DNA of 64,000 nucleotides from Mesodorylaimus sp. YZB2_4. Lineage: Eukaryota > Nematoda > Enoplea > Dorylaimida > Dorylaimidae. The notes beneath the pieces are model-generated. The model saw only the letters and a list, made by a program, of their open reading frames with translations. It had not been told where the DNA came from and did no database searches. Of the stretch, positions 12,551-23,285 are shown piece by piece. The position numbers were made by a program, and so were the translations under genes. Position 1 is the stretch's first letter. Each line of letters starts with the position of its first letter. The stretch lies in assembly GCA_030248295.1 (NCBI GenBank), contig JASANH010001439.1, positions 1 through 64,000 on the forward strand, given 5' to 3'.

Positions 12551-12556
12551 AATAAA
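12551..12556 (+). terminator. poly(A) signal AATAAA for the Hey-like gene
   Basis: A canonical AATAAA lies 80 bases after the stop at 12471. This favours the three-exon model, with the last coding exon ending at 12471 rather than continuing. Confidence 0.5.
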
Positions 12557-13144
12557 CCTTTTCAACGTCAGTAAACTTTGAATTCCCGCGATCACTGTAG
12601 CTCGACTGCTTATGACTGTGGCCTGATCGTAAGCAAGGGAAACTTGCTCGGGTCTTAAGGTTGTAGAGTCAAGATGTGCTTTACAGACAACGTGACTCGT
12701 CGAAATCACGCCTTTCCAGTTGATTCAAAAATTCTACCAAGTCTTAATTTTTGCAAGTTTTGTAGAAGCTGTCTATGGCCTGACTTTTGAACCATTCCAC
12801 TCTTAATAACGCTCAAGGACCGCGAGAAAGTACATACGTAACTGAGACGAGTGGGCGCGCTGCAGGGTTAGAAAACTGATATAAAAGTTGTGAATGTTTT
12901 CAAAACAAAATATCCACGCCGATTAAATGCAATAGCAATGTTTATCGCTGCCTGTCACTTTGAAAGACGTGATGGCCAAATTTAATACGGTATCAGCCAA
13001 GAACACTTCAGAAGAAGATTTAGTGAAAACAACCAAAGTGCTCTGCAATACTTAAAGTCGGTATGCAGACACGACGACGCAAAAGCATACAAAATTAGTA
13101 CATTCTATCAGTTAGACCAATCAGTAGGCACGAAGTCGAAGACA
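12557..13144. other. convergent intergenic gap between Hey-like gene and serpin
   Basis: No coding signal was found on either strand. The Hey-like gene ends from the left and the serpin ends from the right; no repeat family recognised elsewhere in the window is seen. Confidence 0.4.
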
Positions 13145-14962
13145 TTATTCACGTGAGGTCCCACCTGGATCCAACAAGTTCACTCTTCCCATAAAAAGGA
13201 TGGCGGATGTCGGCTTATGCACGATGGCGTACATAAAAGGATGATCGGCAAAAAATTTATGGATGGCTTTCCCATGAGGCGGCTGGCAAGGTGACATGCT
13301 CGCACCGCACTGATCGCTGCTGCCTCAGTTCCTTCTGTGTCCACCTGCGACAAAGTGCATGAAGTGAGAGAGGGATCGGAAGTAAAGAGCTCTTTGATGT
13401 AAGCTTCGTGCAAAGCCTCTGAGATGTAAACTTTCCGCCTCATCCCACCAGAGTCATCCTTAATCATTCGACTAAAATCAGCTTTCTCCTCAGAAAACAT
13501 TGCGACTGCGCCGAGTATTTTCAAAATCTCTGTCAAATCTACTTTTTTTCGCAACTTGAATTCAGGCAATTTTAAGTTTAACATTTCAGAGTTGGTTTCT
13601 CCAAATGATGAAATCAAGTCGTGTCCATTTATCGATTGCTCCACATCTCGGATGCCATCCATTTGTTTGGGTAGAATGATGAACATACTCAATGGCACGT
13701 CCTTATAAGGTAGTGCAGCCGCGTGGAAAGTTTCCGACGAGAAGTAGCCGAACTGATTTGTCATTGTCATGAAACGAACCTGGAAAATTGTGATTAACTG
13801 ATGGCTTTCAAAAAATTCATTCTGCTTTTAGAAGAACAGGTTTTTTAAAATATTCTTGTTGCAGCAGAGTTTGCTCGCCTCAGTTTGATTACCAAACCAA
13901 CCTGACCAAGAATGACTTTTTGCCACAAAATCTTCTGAAATAGGGTTTCTTAAAGAATTGTTTGCGCTGAACGAATGTCTATCGCCTCGCTTAATTCAGG
14001 GTTTTTTTAAAATGGTGAACTAAAGTAGGCTACAAAAGATTTCAGGGCCCAGATATTTCGAGGAATTCAAGTCCGTTTTGTGTGTTTCATGAAAGTCGGG
14101 CTTCTTGGGTTCCAAAATAGACCTACCCAAGTTCCGAGATTGGGTTTTCAGGGAAGGCGAGTGTGGGATGCCTGTTGTCGAAATAGTTCGCGAAAGCCTC
14201 CAATTTCATTTCATTTTTGGTTTGTCTGAAATGTTTGATCTCCCTTTCTACTTCGTTATCGACTAATCATACCTTATGCGCTTCTTCGATTTTTCCCGAT
14301 CGATAAAAATGTAAAAATTCGTGCACGTGAAATGGCTTTTGCCATTTAGCTTTCATATAAACTGCATTTGCCAGAACGATCGTGGTGTTTCCGCTTAGAC
14401 TGCCGGGTGGAAACATATCCTCAATGTTTTTCGCCGTCGACTTGTATATCTACTGGTTAATATTTTTGCTAGCTTTTTCGGGATTTGTGGCGAATGGCTG
14501 CCGTTGAATTTGGATGTCGGGAAATTTTCGCATTTTTTTCGAGTAGTCCGAGGCCAATTTCATTTTATCTGAGAAGAATAAACCGTTGGCGATGAACAAA
14601 TTGGATAGTCGACTTCGTATGTGTAACTGCCTTTGCAAAGCTTGATACGAATGGGTCGAGTCGGATTGACTGGGATCAGCAGGATTGAGCAAAGCTTGGA
14701 TTTGGTCCTTTGTTTCGTTCGCGGCTCCTGCTTCCACCAGCCACAATGCCAAGGCGATGGAAACTGTGAAAAACACACCACTGCCACCCGCGTGGCCGAT
14801 TTCGTGATATAATCGAAGAGCCAAGTGTCCGATCGCGGACGCGGCCTCATCGGCGCATTTGCAAGTTTGAGCAGGAGTCGACGAAGCCGATTTCTTGATC
14901 AATCGACTAAAAATGCTGGAGCTAGCAGATTCTTGACAGGCCTTCTTAGTTGTTTGAGACAT
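13145..14962 (-). pseudogene. serpin, probably a pseudogene (in-frame stop and loop frameshift)
   Basis: The ATG is at 14962. Exon 1 is 14962-14273, exon 2 is 13779-13393, exon 3 starts at 13344 and the frame of the C-terminus ends at TAA 13147-13145. Serpin landmarks are present: FFTVSIALALWL (helix B), LFIANGLFFS, IEDMFPPGSLSGNTTIVLANAVYMKAKW, FGYFSSE..ALPYKD..MFIILPK, VYISEALHEAYIK, VDTEGTEAAA (hinge) and FFADHPFMYAI..ILFMGRVNL. There is no signal peptide, so a clade B-like intracellular form is possible. A TAG at 14452-14450 replaces the conserved Trp of the INxWV motif. The reactive loop changes frame near 13300-13310, between AAAISAV and SMSP..FFADHPF. Exons 2 and 3 are separated by a 48-base GA..AG gap without stop codons. 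Two independent lesions argue for a dead gene; sequencing error at each site is the main alternative. Confidence 0.78.
13345..13392 (-). other. candidate 48-base GA-AG intron in the serpin
   Basis: On the minus strand the frame reads HEAYIK, then 48 bases starting GAGCTC and ending TTTGTCGCAG, then VDTEGTEAAA. Removing them gives the standard serpin hinge with no gap. The segment has no GT that could act as donor, keeps the frame open and is pyrimidine-rich at its 3' end. It is either a non-canonical intron or a former intron now read through. Confidence 0.5.
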
Positions 14963-15180
14963 TATATTTTGCGGTGGATGACCAGTCCGTGAGGTAAAAA
15001 ATGTTCATAATGTCGGTTCTTCACAAAGTGTAAAGTTCGCGTCTTCGAATCGAGCCTTACACTTCGGATGCACGCTGCATTTATGATTACAGTAGTGATT
15101 TAACAGATGATAAAGCTATTGAACAAACTGAGCTAAATTTACAGCGCGGAAGCGTCTATCGTACTCATTTCCATCAAGCG

Positions 15181-15300
15181 AATATGTAAGCTCTGATTTT
15201 GGGTTTTTCGAAGTAATTAAAAAAAGAGGAATTCGAAAACCGCTCAGGACTTCAGGCGCTGACCACGTCTGACCAGTTGACATCTCTAATATTTTGCAGA
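15181..15300. mobile_element. partial copy of the TGGTCAGC-type MITE
   Basis: Only one end resembles the elements at 5.6 kb and 41.9 kb: GGCGCTGACCACG, CTGACCAG and CTAATATTTTGCAGA in that order. The other end is missing. Confidence 0.4.
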
Positions 15301-15391
15301 GGTTTTGCGACATGGAACCCATTACAATTTTTGGTTTTGTCAAGTTGAATACAGTTGACGATGTTCCCTTGTTAGTTAAAAAAAAATGAAG

Positions 15392-15467
<76 letters not shown>
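15392..15467 (+). repeat. 76-base A homopolymer
   Basis: An uninterrupted run of A, preceded by AAAAAAAAATGAAG. It may be the tail of a retroposed copy or slippage. The poly-F open frame on the other strand is an artefact of it. Confidence 0.9.
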
Positions 15468-15470
<3 letters not shown>

Positions 15471-15502
15471 AGTAGGATCAGAAATATCAACGTCATCAAC
15501 GG

Positions 15503-16085
15503 GTAATCACAGTGATCAGTGAGCGATCAGAGTAATCACTTATTGATAGCCGTGGTCAGTGAGTGGTCGCAGTGATCAGTGAGTGACCAGAGTGTGGTGA
15601 GTGATCCCAGCGTTCAGTGAGTGATCACAGTGATCAGTAAGTTATTACAGTGATCAGTGAGTGATCACAGTGATCAGTGAGTGATCACAGTGATCAGTGA
15701 GTGATCACAGTGATCAGTGAGTGATCACAGTGATCAGTGAGTGATCACAGTGATCAGTGAGTGATCACAGTGATCAGTGAGTGATCACAGTGATCAGTGA
15801 GTGATCACAGTGATCAGTGAGTGATCACAGTGATCAGTGAGTGATCACAGTGATCAGTGAGTGATCACAGTGATCAGTGAGTGATCACAGTGATCAGTGA
15901 GTGATCACAGTGATCAGTGAGTGATCACAGTGATCAGTGAGTGATCACAGTGATCAGTGAGTGATCACAGTGATCAGTGAGTGATCACAGTGATCAGTGA
16001 GTGATCACAGTGATTAGTAAGTGGTCAGAAGTATCAGGGAGTGATTAAAGCGATTAATTAGTCATCAGATTGATCAGCGAGTGAT
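15503..16085 (+). repeat. 20-base tandem repeat, unit GTGATCACAGTGATCAGTGA
   Basis: About 29 units. Units from about 15651 to 16013 are perfect; both flanks (15503-15650 and 16014-16085) hold diverged units. Each unit has two TGATCA palindromes, and TGATCACAGTGATCA is almost its own reverse complement, so the array could form hairpins. The decayed edges and uniform core fit homogenisation by unequal exchange. It starts 36 bases after the A homopolymer. Confidence 0.95.
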
Positions 16086-17288
16086 GAAAAAGGACAGTGG
16101 GCCAAAGCAGTCCTTTTTTTCAGATACCTTGAAATAAATAAGTGAATATGTGCTCCGAATTTAGATATCGTTGTGCGTTTGCACGAAAAGCGAATGCATG
16201 AAAAACAACGCATGAAAGCCCTTATTCAGGCACTTTTGAATCATGCAGCTGGAACAAAATCGGGGCAGTTGAGAGAGAAGACGAGGCCATGCAACAGATG
16301 CCTGTGCCCAACCGAATTCTTGGATTCAGTAAACCTAACTGGCTTGCCCCCTCTCGAATTAAACCTTAAAGAGGGAGCCACTTTTATACTGATCATGAAT
16401 CTCTGTTTGGCGAGCGGGCTTTGCATTGCAACGCGTCTGATCATCATTGCCTCTCAGGCATCCAGTTCCCCTTCTGAGGCATCGAGTTTTTACTCATGGG
16501 CAGCTGTACCACCATGCATGGGGAGGTTGGCAATGAAATTGTGGCTAATAACATCGCGTTTGAACAAGTTTTGTAAACAGAAATGTCAGAAAGTAACGTT
16601 AACATAGCATCTGTAAATAAACAGGAATCTGTTTTCATATGGAACGCCTACTACTGTCTCTAAGTCTGACTGAAACATGCCCAGCAATGACCATCGGCTC
16701 GAAGACCGCCTCTGAGTGGGAAGCCAATGTGTGAGGTGTCGCTGGAAGGGAAGAGTTATTTGAAATTGAAGCACCTCTTGCAAAGAATTGTCATTACCCT
16801 GTTACTACGAACTATCACCTAGGCATGATGTCAGAGGCATTGCGCACCGATTCTTAAGAAACGGCCGCGAGTGAAGCGAGCAACTAGAAAATGCGAATGA
16901 GCCATTTTCAAGTGCCATACTAATCATAAGCCAAAACTAAGCATCCACTTTCCGTCGGCGGAACACAAAATTTTATGAAAATTAGTGGCATCCCGATCAG
17001 AGCAGAATCTGTGGCAGAAAGTAATACAAGATAAAAGGTAGACCGTTTGCTCGTTTGTTCAGACAGTAAGTAGCTGGGACGGGCATGTAGGGAAGGTATG
17101 AAGCGGGATAATAATGTGTAACGGGAAAAGGTAAACCTTTTAAAATTAATTGCTTTTCATTCTTATGTTTTAGTTTTATCAAATATTTATACCACTTGCA
17201 AAAGTTTAAAGCTCCATTCCACTAAGAGCGTCTGATTCTGACTACTCAGAGAGCTTTTCTCAACAAGTTTTCAAGATACCCTTCAACC
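16086..17288. other. intergenic stretch, no supported gene
   Basis: A plus-strand open frame at 16173-16607 has mixed composition, no domain, no signal peptide and no homologue inside the window. I see nothing else here. Confidence 0.4.
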
Positions 17289-18029
17289 ATGTCCGCTTTT
17301 CCGCAAGGCTTGCTGGTCTTGATTCTCTGTTCGTATCGGAGTCGAGCGATACCACCATCCGACTTCCTAATGTGCCACGGATGTCGAAATATTCACGATG
17401 ATTTTTATCCGCCAAAGGTGATTCCCGATTGGCGAGAAAATAGGGGAAAAGTGTCTCTGTACGCGATGGCTAATGTTTGCGATTATCAAAGGCTAGTTTG
17501 CGAGTGCAAGAAGAAGAAATATATACGATTCGGTCGAATCAAATATCCAACTTGCATCGACCCAGCGACCCCTGACAATGCCACGCTCTTCCAAATAGGT
17601 TACCCATTCAAACAGGAGTACACACCATTAACGCAAGTCACCTTCTTTTTCTGTTTCTTACCTAATAATTATACGATGAGTTACTACGACAGCTTGGTCA
17701 GAATATGCCATGTAAATTTTTACGCCAACAGCACATGCTCCGTGCCAGTTGTTGCCAGTCAGAACGGAATGAATTTTTTCCCTTTTATTGTGCAAGGTTG
17801 GATCAAGAAAGGTCGTGGACGAACGCAAGATATTCCAGCGAAACTGATTGGAGAAATGCTGATAAAAGAAGAGGATCAAACGCGAGAGCAGTTTTGTGAA
17901 AGATACATCAGGCCAGTGGGCTGGTATACTTACAAACACAGGGTGTGTGGAGGCACTCACGGTCCGTGTCCACCCAATTCACCTATCGCCATCGGGGAAA
18001 AATGGGGAGGAATTTTTGATAACCCATAA
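17289..18029 (+). CDS. secreted Cys-rich protein, unknown family
   Basis: A single exon of 246 codons. The N-terminus (MSAFPQGLLVLILCSYRSRA) is a likely signal peptide. The mature part has about 14 Cys, including CHGC near residue 30, CxC near residue 76 and a C-terminal CGGTHGPC. It has three N-glycosylation sequons (DNAT, NNYT, ANST) and a long hydrophobic-aromatic segment (TQVTFFFCFLP, about residues 115-125) that is not clearly a membrane helix. An AATAAA follows at 18112-18117, which supports it being a real transcribed gene. I do not recognise the family. It is intronless, unlike most of its neighbours. Confidence 0.65.
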   Translation: MSAFPQGLLVLILCSYRSRAIPPSDFLMCHGCRNIHDDFYPPKVIPDWRENRGKVSLYAMANVCDYQRLVCECKKKKYIRFGRIKYPTCIDPATPDNATLFQIGYPFKQEYTPLTQVTFFFCFLPNNYTMSYYDSLVRICHVNFYANSTCSVPVVASQNGMNFFPFIVQGWIKKGRGRTQDIPAKLIGEMLIKEEDQTREQFCERYIRPVGWYTYKHRVCGGTHGPCPPNSPIAIGEKWGGIFDNP

Positions 18030-18111
18030 GTTCATGCTATTGTACCTATATCATATTACAGTATGGTGTGCCGTGTGTGCTAAAGGTGACTTATGACGCG
18101 GACACCATTAA

Positions 18112-18117
18112 AATAAA
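18112..18117 (+). terminator. poly(A) signal AATAAA for the gene at 17289-18029
   Basis: AATAAA lies 83 bases after the stop codon. Confidence 0.45.
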
Positions 18118-18842
18118 ATTGAGTTTTATGGTTCCCTTTCGAAATGTCGCCGGCCATTGAAAAGGCCGTAACAGTTTTCCCATTTACGTTTCCATTAAAA
18201 AGTCACTTTTGTAAATTTAAGCCCGTAGATACCTGAATGCTTTTTTGTGAAGATTTAATGCACACAGAGCTACGAATCTTGCTCCTAAGTGTTGATTACT
18301 GTCCCATTTGGGTGCGAACGGTGGTTTGCTGAAGGGGCGTAAAAAGTGGCATATAATTCACAAAATCAAGTCAGGTCTAACGTAAAAAAGGACGACCAAG
18401 CTTCAATTCTTAAACATCTACCATTTTTATGCACCCGTGAGTGGTGTCAGTGACTCACGACCGGATCGGATTATGTGAAATACTTGTAATTTTTTAACAA
18501 TAAATAACGCATCATCTTTTTTCGAAAGGCCGCTCAACATGATAATCAAAAGTACTTATTATCATGGTGCTATGGCACAAGCAACGCCTTCGGAAAGCTT
18601 TGCCACGTAGCTCATCATGGATCCTTGAATACTTTACAACCTTATAAAGTGAAGATCGGATACATGCTGCTCATAAATGACTGCTTACACAGTCACACAT
18701 TTTTTGTAAGCCAGGACAAAGATATTAGGTGTGTGGACACTTTAGCTAGGACGCGAAAGAAGCTTGGCGATTGCGCAGATGGCACCAACTTGCTGACTGG
18801 ATGTTCTAAATCGATAGAATGAATTTCCCATGTCTACGATAT

Positions 18843-19600
18843 GTCTAAACGAGCGCCAGGTGCAACACTGAAACGAGCAAAGACCGAAATCCTGCTGATT
18901 GGGATCATCAACAGGGGGTTAGGAAAGGAGCTAATGCATTTTGTATTTGGTAAACTGAAAATATGGATTCTGGATTGGCAGGGACGGCATGGAAATGGCC
19001 GATAACTGGGCCTGTGTTAGAGATCACATTGGTGGACTTGGTCCGACCTCAGAAATTTCATATTCCGTCAGAATATCTGTGGCTAACACCTACTATTTGT
19101 CAAAGCTGTGGTCCTTGGCCTCAATGACCAGAAGCTAACTTCCAAAGGTTCATCAAATGGATAATCGATAATTACCTCTGGCACCCAGGAAAACGTGAAT
19201 ATGGCGAATAAACTTGTGTTGAAGGGGAGCATGGAACATGGAGTCCTTGACTGTTAGAGTAGGAATGACAATCTGGGCTTTTAGAATAATGCTGCTAAAG
19301 GTATCTAAAGCGGTTTTGGAGGTTTTTAAAGCGCGGGAAGAAATTTGTCTGTAGCGATATTGAAGATTAGTTTGTTGACAAAGGCAGCTCTCGTGGACCA
19401 AAACAACTTGCGCAAGTCAACTTTCTGGTATAATGATGCCAGAAAAGATAAATCAGCTGCTAAATTTAAACTGCTGGATCAGAATAATGTTGGGCTAGAA
19501 TAGGTGATAACGCAACTAATCAAAAATATGAAAACCAAACTCATTTGTAACCAATTAGTCGGTAAAAAGGTATCGAAGGCACCATTACTGGACTGGTAAG
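18843..19600 (+). mobile_element. non-LTR retrotransposon (LINE) reverse-transcriptase relic
   Basis: Broken frames read like the C-terminal part of a LINE ORF2: PGATLKRAKTEILLIG, then in another frame NWACVRDHIGGL and RISVANTYYLSKLWSLASM, then in a third RFIKWIIDNYLWHPGKREYGE-like sequence. The order and spacing match the usual pattern (GA.LN..KTE, NW..V...I, GR..V.NT..LSKLWYLAS, fLW.pgk). Stops and frameshifts show it is dead. The catalytic YxDD box, if ever present, would lie upstream and is not seen. Confidence 0.62.
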
Positions 19601-20174
19601 TTTAGGAGAACTAGGTTTTTTGTGGTGCCTGCATGAATTCATGATCATGCTAACATCGGAGAAATTAATGACTGCAGCATAACTTCAACCTATTTTGTAA
19701 AAACGGATATTATTACTCCTCACTCACAAATATTTCTGTCGACTGACTACAAACTATTCGCAGAATCTGAGTCATCCATGTTTTCTCTGGTCTCAAATAA
19801 TAATGACGACAAGAGTGGCATTTTCTCGCCCATTTTGAGTAAATCAACTATTTGCCTACTTAAAATTCAACTCACTACCAAATCCGGTTTTTTCTTGTTT
19901 TTTTTAAAGCAAAGCTTAGCTCAGGTCAGTTTGCCAGCATTCTACTATTGCTAGTACTATCCTTTGAAAGTATGCTTATTTCAGTCAACTGACAGCACAT
20001 TTTCTTTACTAAATATGGTTTTCCTCATGCGCAAACCCCGCTTGGTCAAACATGACCTTGAAACTGGAACTTTTGCCATAACTCGAGCCTGAATCGACGT
20101 CATTCATGGGCAAATATATGTTTCTTATAAATGGCAAAGAAGCTAACGTAAGAGCAAGACAAGGCATTCTGAAA

Positions 20175-21054
20175 ATGTCAAAAATTTTTTTCCTCGCTAG
20201 CCTTTATCAATTTTTTTTACCCTCTGTGTCTTCGTGTTCAGTGCCACCAGCTTTTTGGTGCGATCGGCCTGACATAGCTGAAGAATGTGGTGTTTATGAA
20301 CAGTGTTCAGATTATAATGCTACTGTGTACAAGCAAAAAATTAAATTATCTGTGGTCTATGAAGCACTTTGTCCTGGCTGTGAAGATTTCATAGCCACGA
20401 CCCTCTATAATATTACCTGGCGTCAATGGGACGGATGGCAATTCATCGATTTGGAGTTGATCCCTTATGGAAATGCACACAGTGTGGTCTTGGATGATGG
20501 ATCCTATTTGATCACTTGCCAACACGGACCGGATGAGTGCTGGTTGAATAAAGTGCACAGTTGTACAATGGCTGTGATGGGGGACTCTAGGATATGGCTG
20601 CCTGTGATAAGCTGTTTCCATCAGGCCAGTAACACAATGACGCCTGGTGTAGCAGTTGACTCGTGCCTGAGGAAGCCAACGGTAAGAATCCATTCATGAT
20701 CATAGGCCGGTACACCTTGCATCCCGATTCTAGGTCAGTCCTCGACATCGCCATCTTATCTGGGCCTGTCAAAATGGAACTTATGGGGACGAATTGCAAA
20801 AACGTGCTGCTGATAAAACTGATCAATTCGGTCCTGATCAACACGCACGCGTTCCATGGATTGCCATCAATGGCGTCAGTCTACGAAGTATGCAATACTT
20901 GAGCGAGTATGGGCACAAGGAGCCAATCCTTTATTATGCATTACGTAATTGGTTTCGTGGTGGTCGTGACCCAAAGATGAACAAATTTGGTGTGAAACCT
21001 CTTTTGGATATCAGTCATGAAAATGCATTGAAAAAGCAATGTTTGAAATGCTAA
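20175..21054 (+). CDS. GILT-like lysosomal thiol reductase
   Basis: Exon 1 ends at 20681 and exon 2 is 20734-21054; the intron is 52 bases, phase 0. From the ATG at 20175 the protein is 275 aa. I chose it over the upstream in-frame ATG at 20106 because it gives a clean signal peptide (MSKIFFLASLYQFFLPSVSS). A pro-region has PPAFWCDRPDIAEECGVYEQC-like Cys spacing. The thioredoxin-like core holds the CPGC active site (ALCPGCEDF) and the family signature CQHGPDECWLNKVHSC, which fits CQHGX2ECX2NX4C. Exon 2 begins VSPRHRH and carries ACQNGTYGDELQKRAADKT and VPWIAING (cis-Pro loop region). GILT reduces disulfides of endocytosed proteins at acid pH. All key residues are present, so it should be active. 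One sequon is near the start (YNAT), another further on (YNIT). Confidence 0.88.
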
Positions 21055-21266
21055 AAATGATCTACATTACATATATACTGCATGAATTTTAGTTTTGGTC
21101 TCTGTCAAGCAAAAGGTTTGTCAGACTGACACACTATAGTACAGTACAGTGCGTAGATACACCCGAGGGTGAATTACTACTCCAAGTTTGTCCGAAGGGG
21201 ATATTGTGCAAGAAAAAAGAAGGGAATACCTTCCTCAAAGCCACCCAATTCAGGTTAGCCACCCAA

Positions 21267-23285
21267 CTCAGATTAGTGTTAGAAATGACCTCAAGGTCAA
21301 GGTCAAAATTCTGTCACAACACCGATTGACCGACCCTTGGTCAAGGTCTGGGTCAGGTCAGAAAATCTTTTTAACGGTCGGTCGAGGTCAGGGTCAGGTC
21401 AGAAAATTTTTGAGGGGTTGGTCAAGGTCAGGGTAAGGTCAGACACCCGGTCAGAGTATTCTGACAGCGAAAGACAGTAAATTTAGTGAAACGTTGGTGA
21501 AAACATTTCAAGCTCCTGCCTTCCTGAGAAGATATCTGGGGGGGGGGGGCAGTTTTACAGTGCTAAATCCCAAGGCATGTCCTAAATTCTGGGACAATCC
21601 TAAGTCATTTCACAATCAGCTTGGTATCCCACCCCAGGACACCAGGCAGTCATACAGTAAGTTTAGGGCGACCTCGACCATGTCCTACGACACTCCCTGG
21701 TGTCTTTATTCCCCGGCAGCGCAGTCAGGCGCAGGGCAATTTCCCTTGATCTATGACAATTTTAAGCTGATCTTTCTGGAGCAACTTTTGGGCGTCTTGA
21801 GATTGTGGCATTTTGCGTTAGTTCTCTCGAGCCGTAAAAACGGTTTTGTTTAGCTGAATTAAAATTCTGTCGTCCATTTTTAACCATTGAGGCCAAAAAG
21901 GGACGACAGACTCCCATCATCATCATTTTACTCCTTCTTTACCCATGCAAATACATGCACTTGACAGGAGAGGGGGAACACAGTGTTAATTAAAACTTGT
22001 ACGCGTGATAGAGTCACTAGCAAGAACGATCCCATGGGAAAGAATCCCGTAAAACAGTCGCAGAAAACACAAAACTATGTGGACTCAAAATCATAACTTG
22101 GAAAAAACAAATTATGTGGTTCACGCTGTTTGCTGACATGACGGTCAGATTTTGTGCATAAAACGAGGATTCTCAAATCGGTAAACCCATGGTAAACCGT
22201 ATTAAATAAACACAATTTGGCACGTTCACAAAGCTCATACAATGCGGACCAGCCTGCATTGGCCAAGGCATCCTCGTGACGTAGTGAAATTATTCAGATA
22301 CAATGGCACATCAAACTTCGACCAGTAATGGGTTCCCAGCTTACACGTACAGTATTTATTTCCCGCGTTAAATTTTCTGGTCCGCTAAAATGTCTTAAGC
22401 CAACCTTTTCAATCATGAAACAAGATGAGACCTGTCTTAGGACGTGCCTAAATCTACGAATAAGGCCCCCCTAGAACAGCTATTGTGACACGTCCGAAAT
22501 TGGTGTCTCAGCGTTGTCCCAAGTTGCTGTCCTAAACAGTGTTGTGAATTGTAACCGTCCTAAAATTAGAATCGCACTGTGAAACTGGCCCCTGCTGATT
22601 GTGAGTCTCATGCTATTGCAGTTGTCTTACTCGTCCAGCCCCCTACCAGCCCAGCTGCATAGACTACTGTGTGCCAGCCTAGTGTGCACTTGGGAATGCC
22701 ATGCATGCGTGGCCTAGCCAATCCTATCGCTTCCCATTTGTTCATATTTAAACTTGGCGTCATTGGAGCGAGGTATTCTGGCTGTGCTAGCCAATTCCAG
22801 CCTGGTAAGGCGCCTTTTCTCGGATTACGGCGTAAAGGAATCGATCATGCAGCAGGCAGTTTAAGCAGGAAGTGATGTTAGAACGAATGAGATTTATCTT
22901 TGATTTTCAATGGGTGTCAGCTTGTCTAGTTTTCACAAAGCCGTGAAAACAGCTTAATATATCTTTTTGAGCTTGATAAAAGTTCAGTTTCTTGGACCGC
23001 CCGTGAAATTTCACGTAATGCCAGAAAATTGTCAGCTGCAGTGAAATTTCTTGGTAAAGCTGCAAACACAGAGAAGCTTTGTTGCTGGTGCTGCTTAAGC
23101 AAAATTTTTTGTCCGATCACTGTCAAAGTCAGAGCCAGAAAATTTACAGTTCCTCGAAGGTCAACAGTCAGGTCTGAAAGATTTTTTGGTTCGGTCAAGG
23201 TCAGGGTCAGGTCAGAAAATTTTGTGAAGGGTCGGTCAAGGTTAGGGTAAGGTCAGGCAGTGAAAAACAAAGGTCATTTGAACAC
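21267..23285 (+). mobile_element. terminal-direct-repeat element with AGGTCA-rich ends, copy A
   Basis: Both ends hold AGGTCA-type arrays in the same orientation: about 21289-21445 (AAGGTCAAGGTCA, GGTCAGGGTCAGGTCAGAAAAT) and about 23119-23258 (GGTCAAGGTCAGGGTCAGGTCA). The interior has shared landmarks with the opposed copy at 31.3-32.4 kb: TTTAGTGAAA.GTTGGTGAAAA, CAAGGCATGTCC, GCGTTAAATTTT.TGGTC, CTGCTGATTGTGAGTCT and AGCTGCATAGACTACTGTGTG. Copy A is longer, with about 700 extra bases between roughly 21610 and 22330. No transposase or reverse transcriptase is visible. It is a non-autonomous element with direct terminal repeats, perhaps TRIM-like or Penelope-like. Confidence 0.65.

Noticed and set aside
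13288-13310. 23-base GT..AG intron in the serpin loop
   Set aside because: Removal restores the frame but leaves the reactive loop about six residues too short; a simple frameshift fits better.
15116-15499. 127-codon minus-strand frame with a run of Phe
   Set aside because: It is the translation of the A homopolymer and flanking MITE fragment.
15503-16085. CRISPR-like array
   Set aside because: Units are head to tail with no spacers, and the DNA is from an intron-bearing animal.
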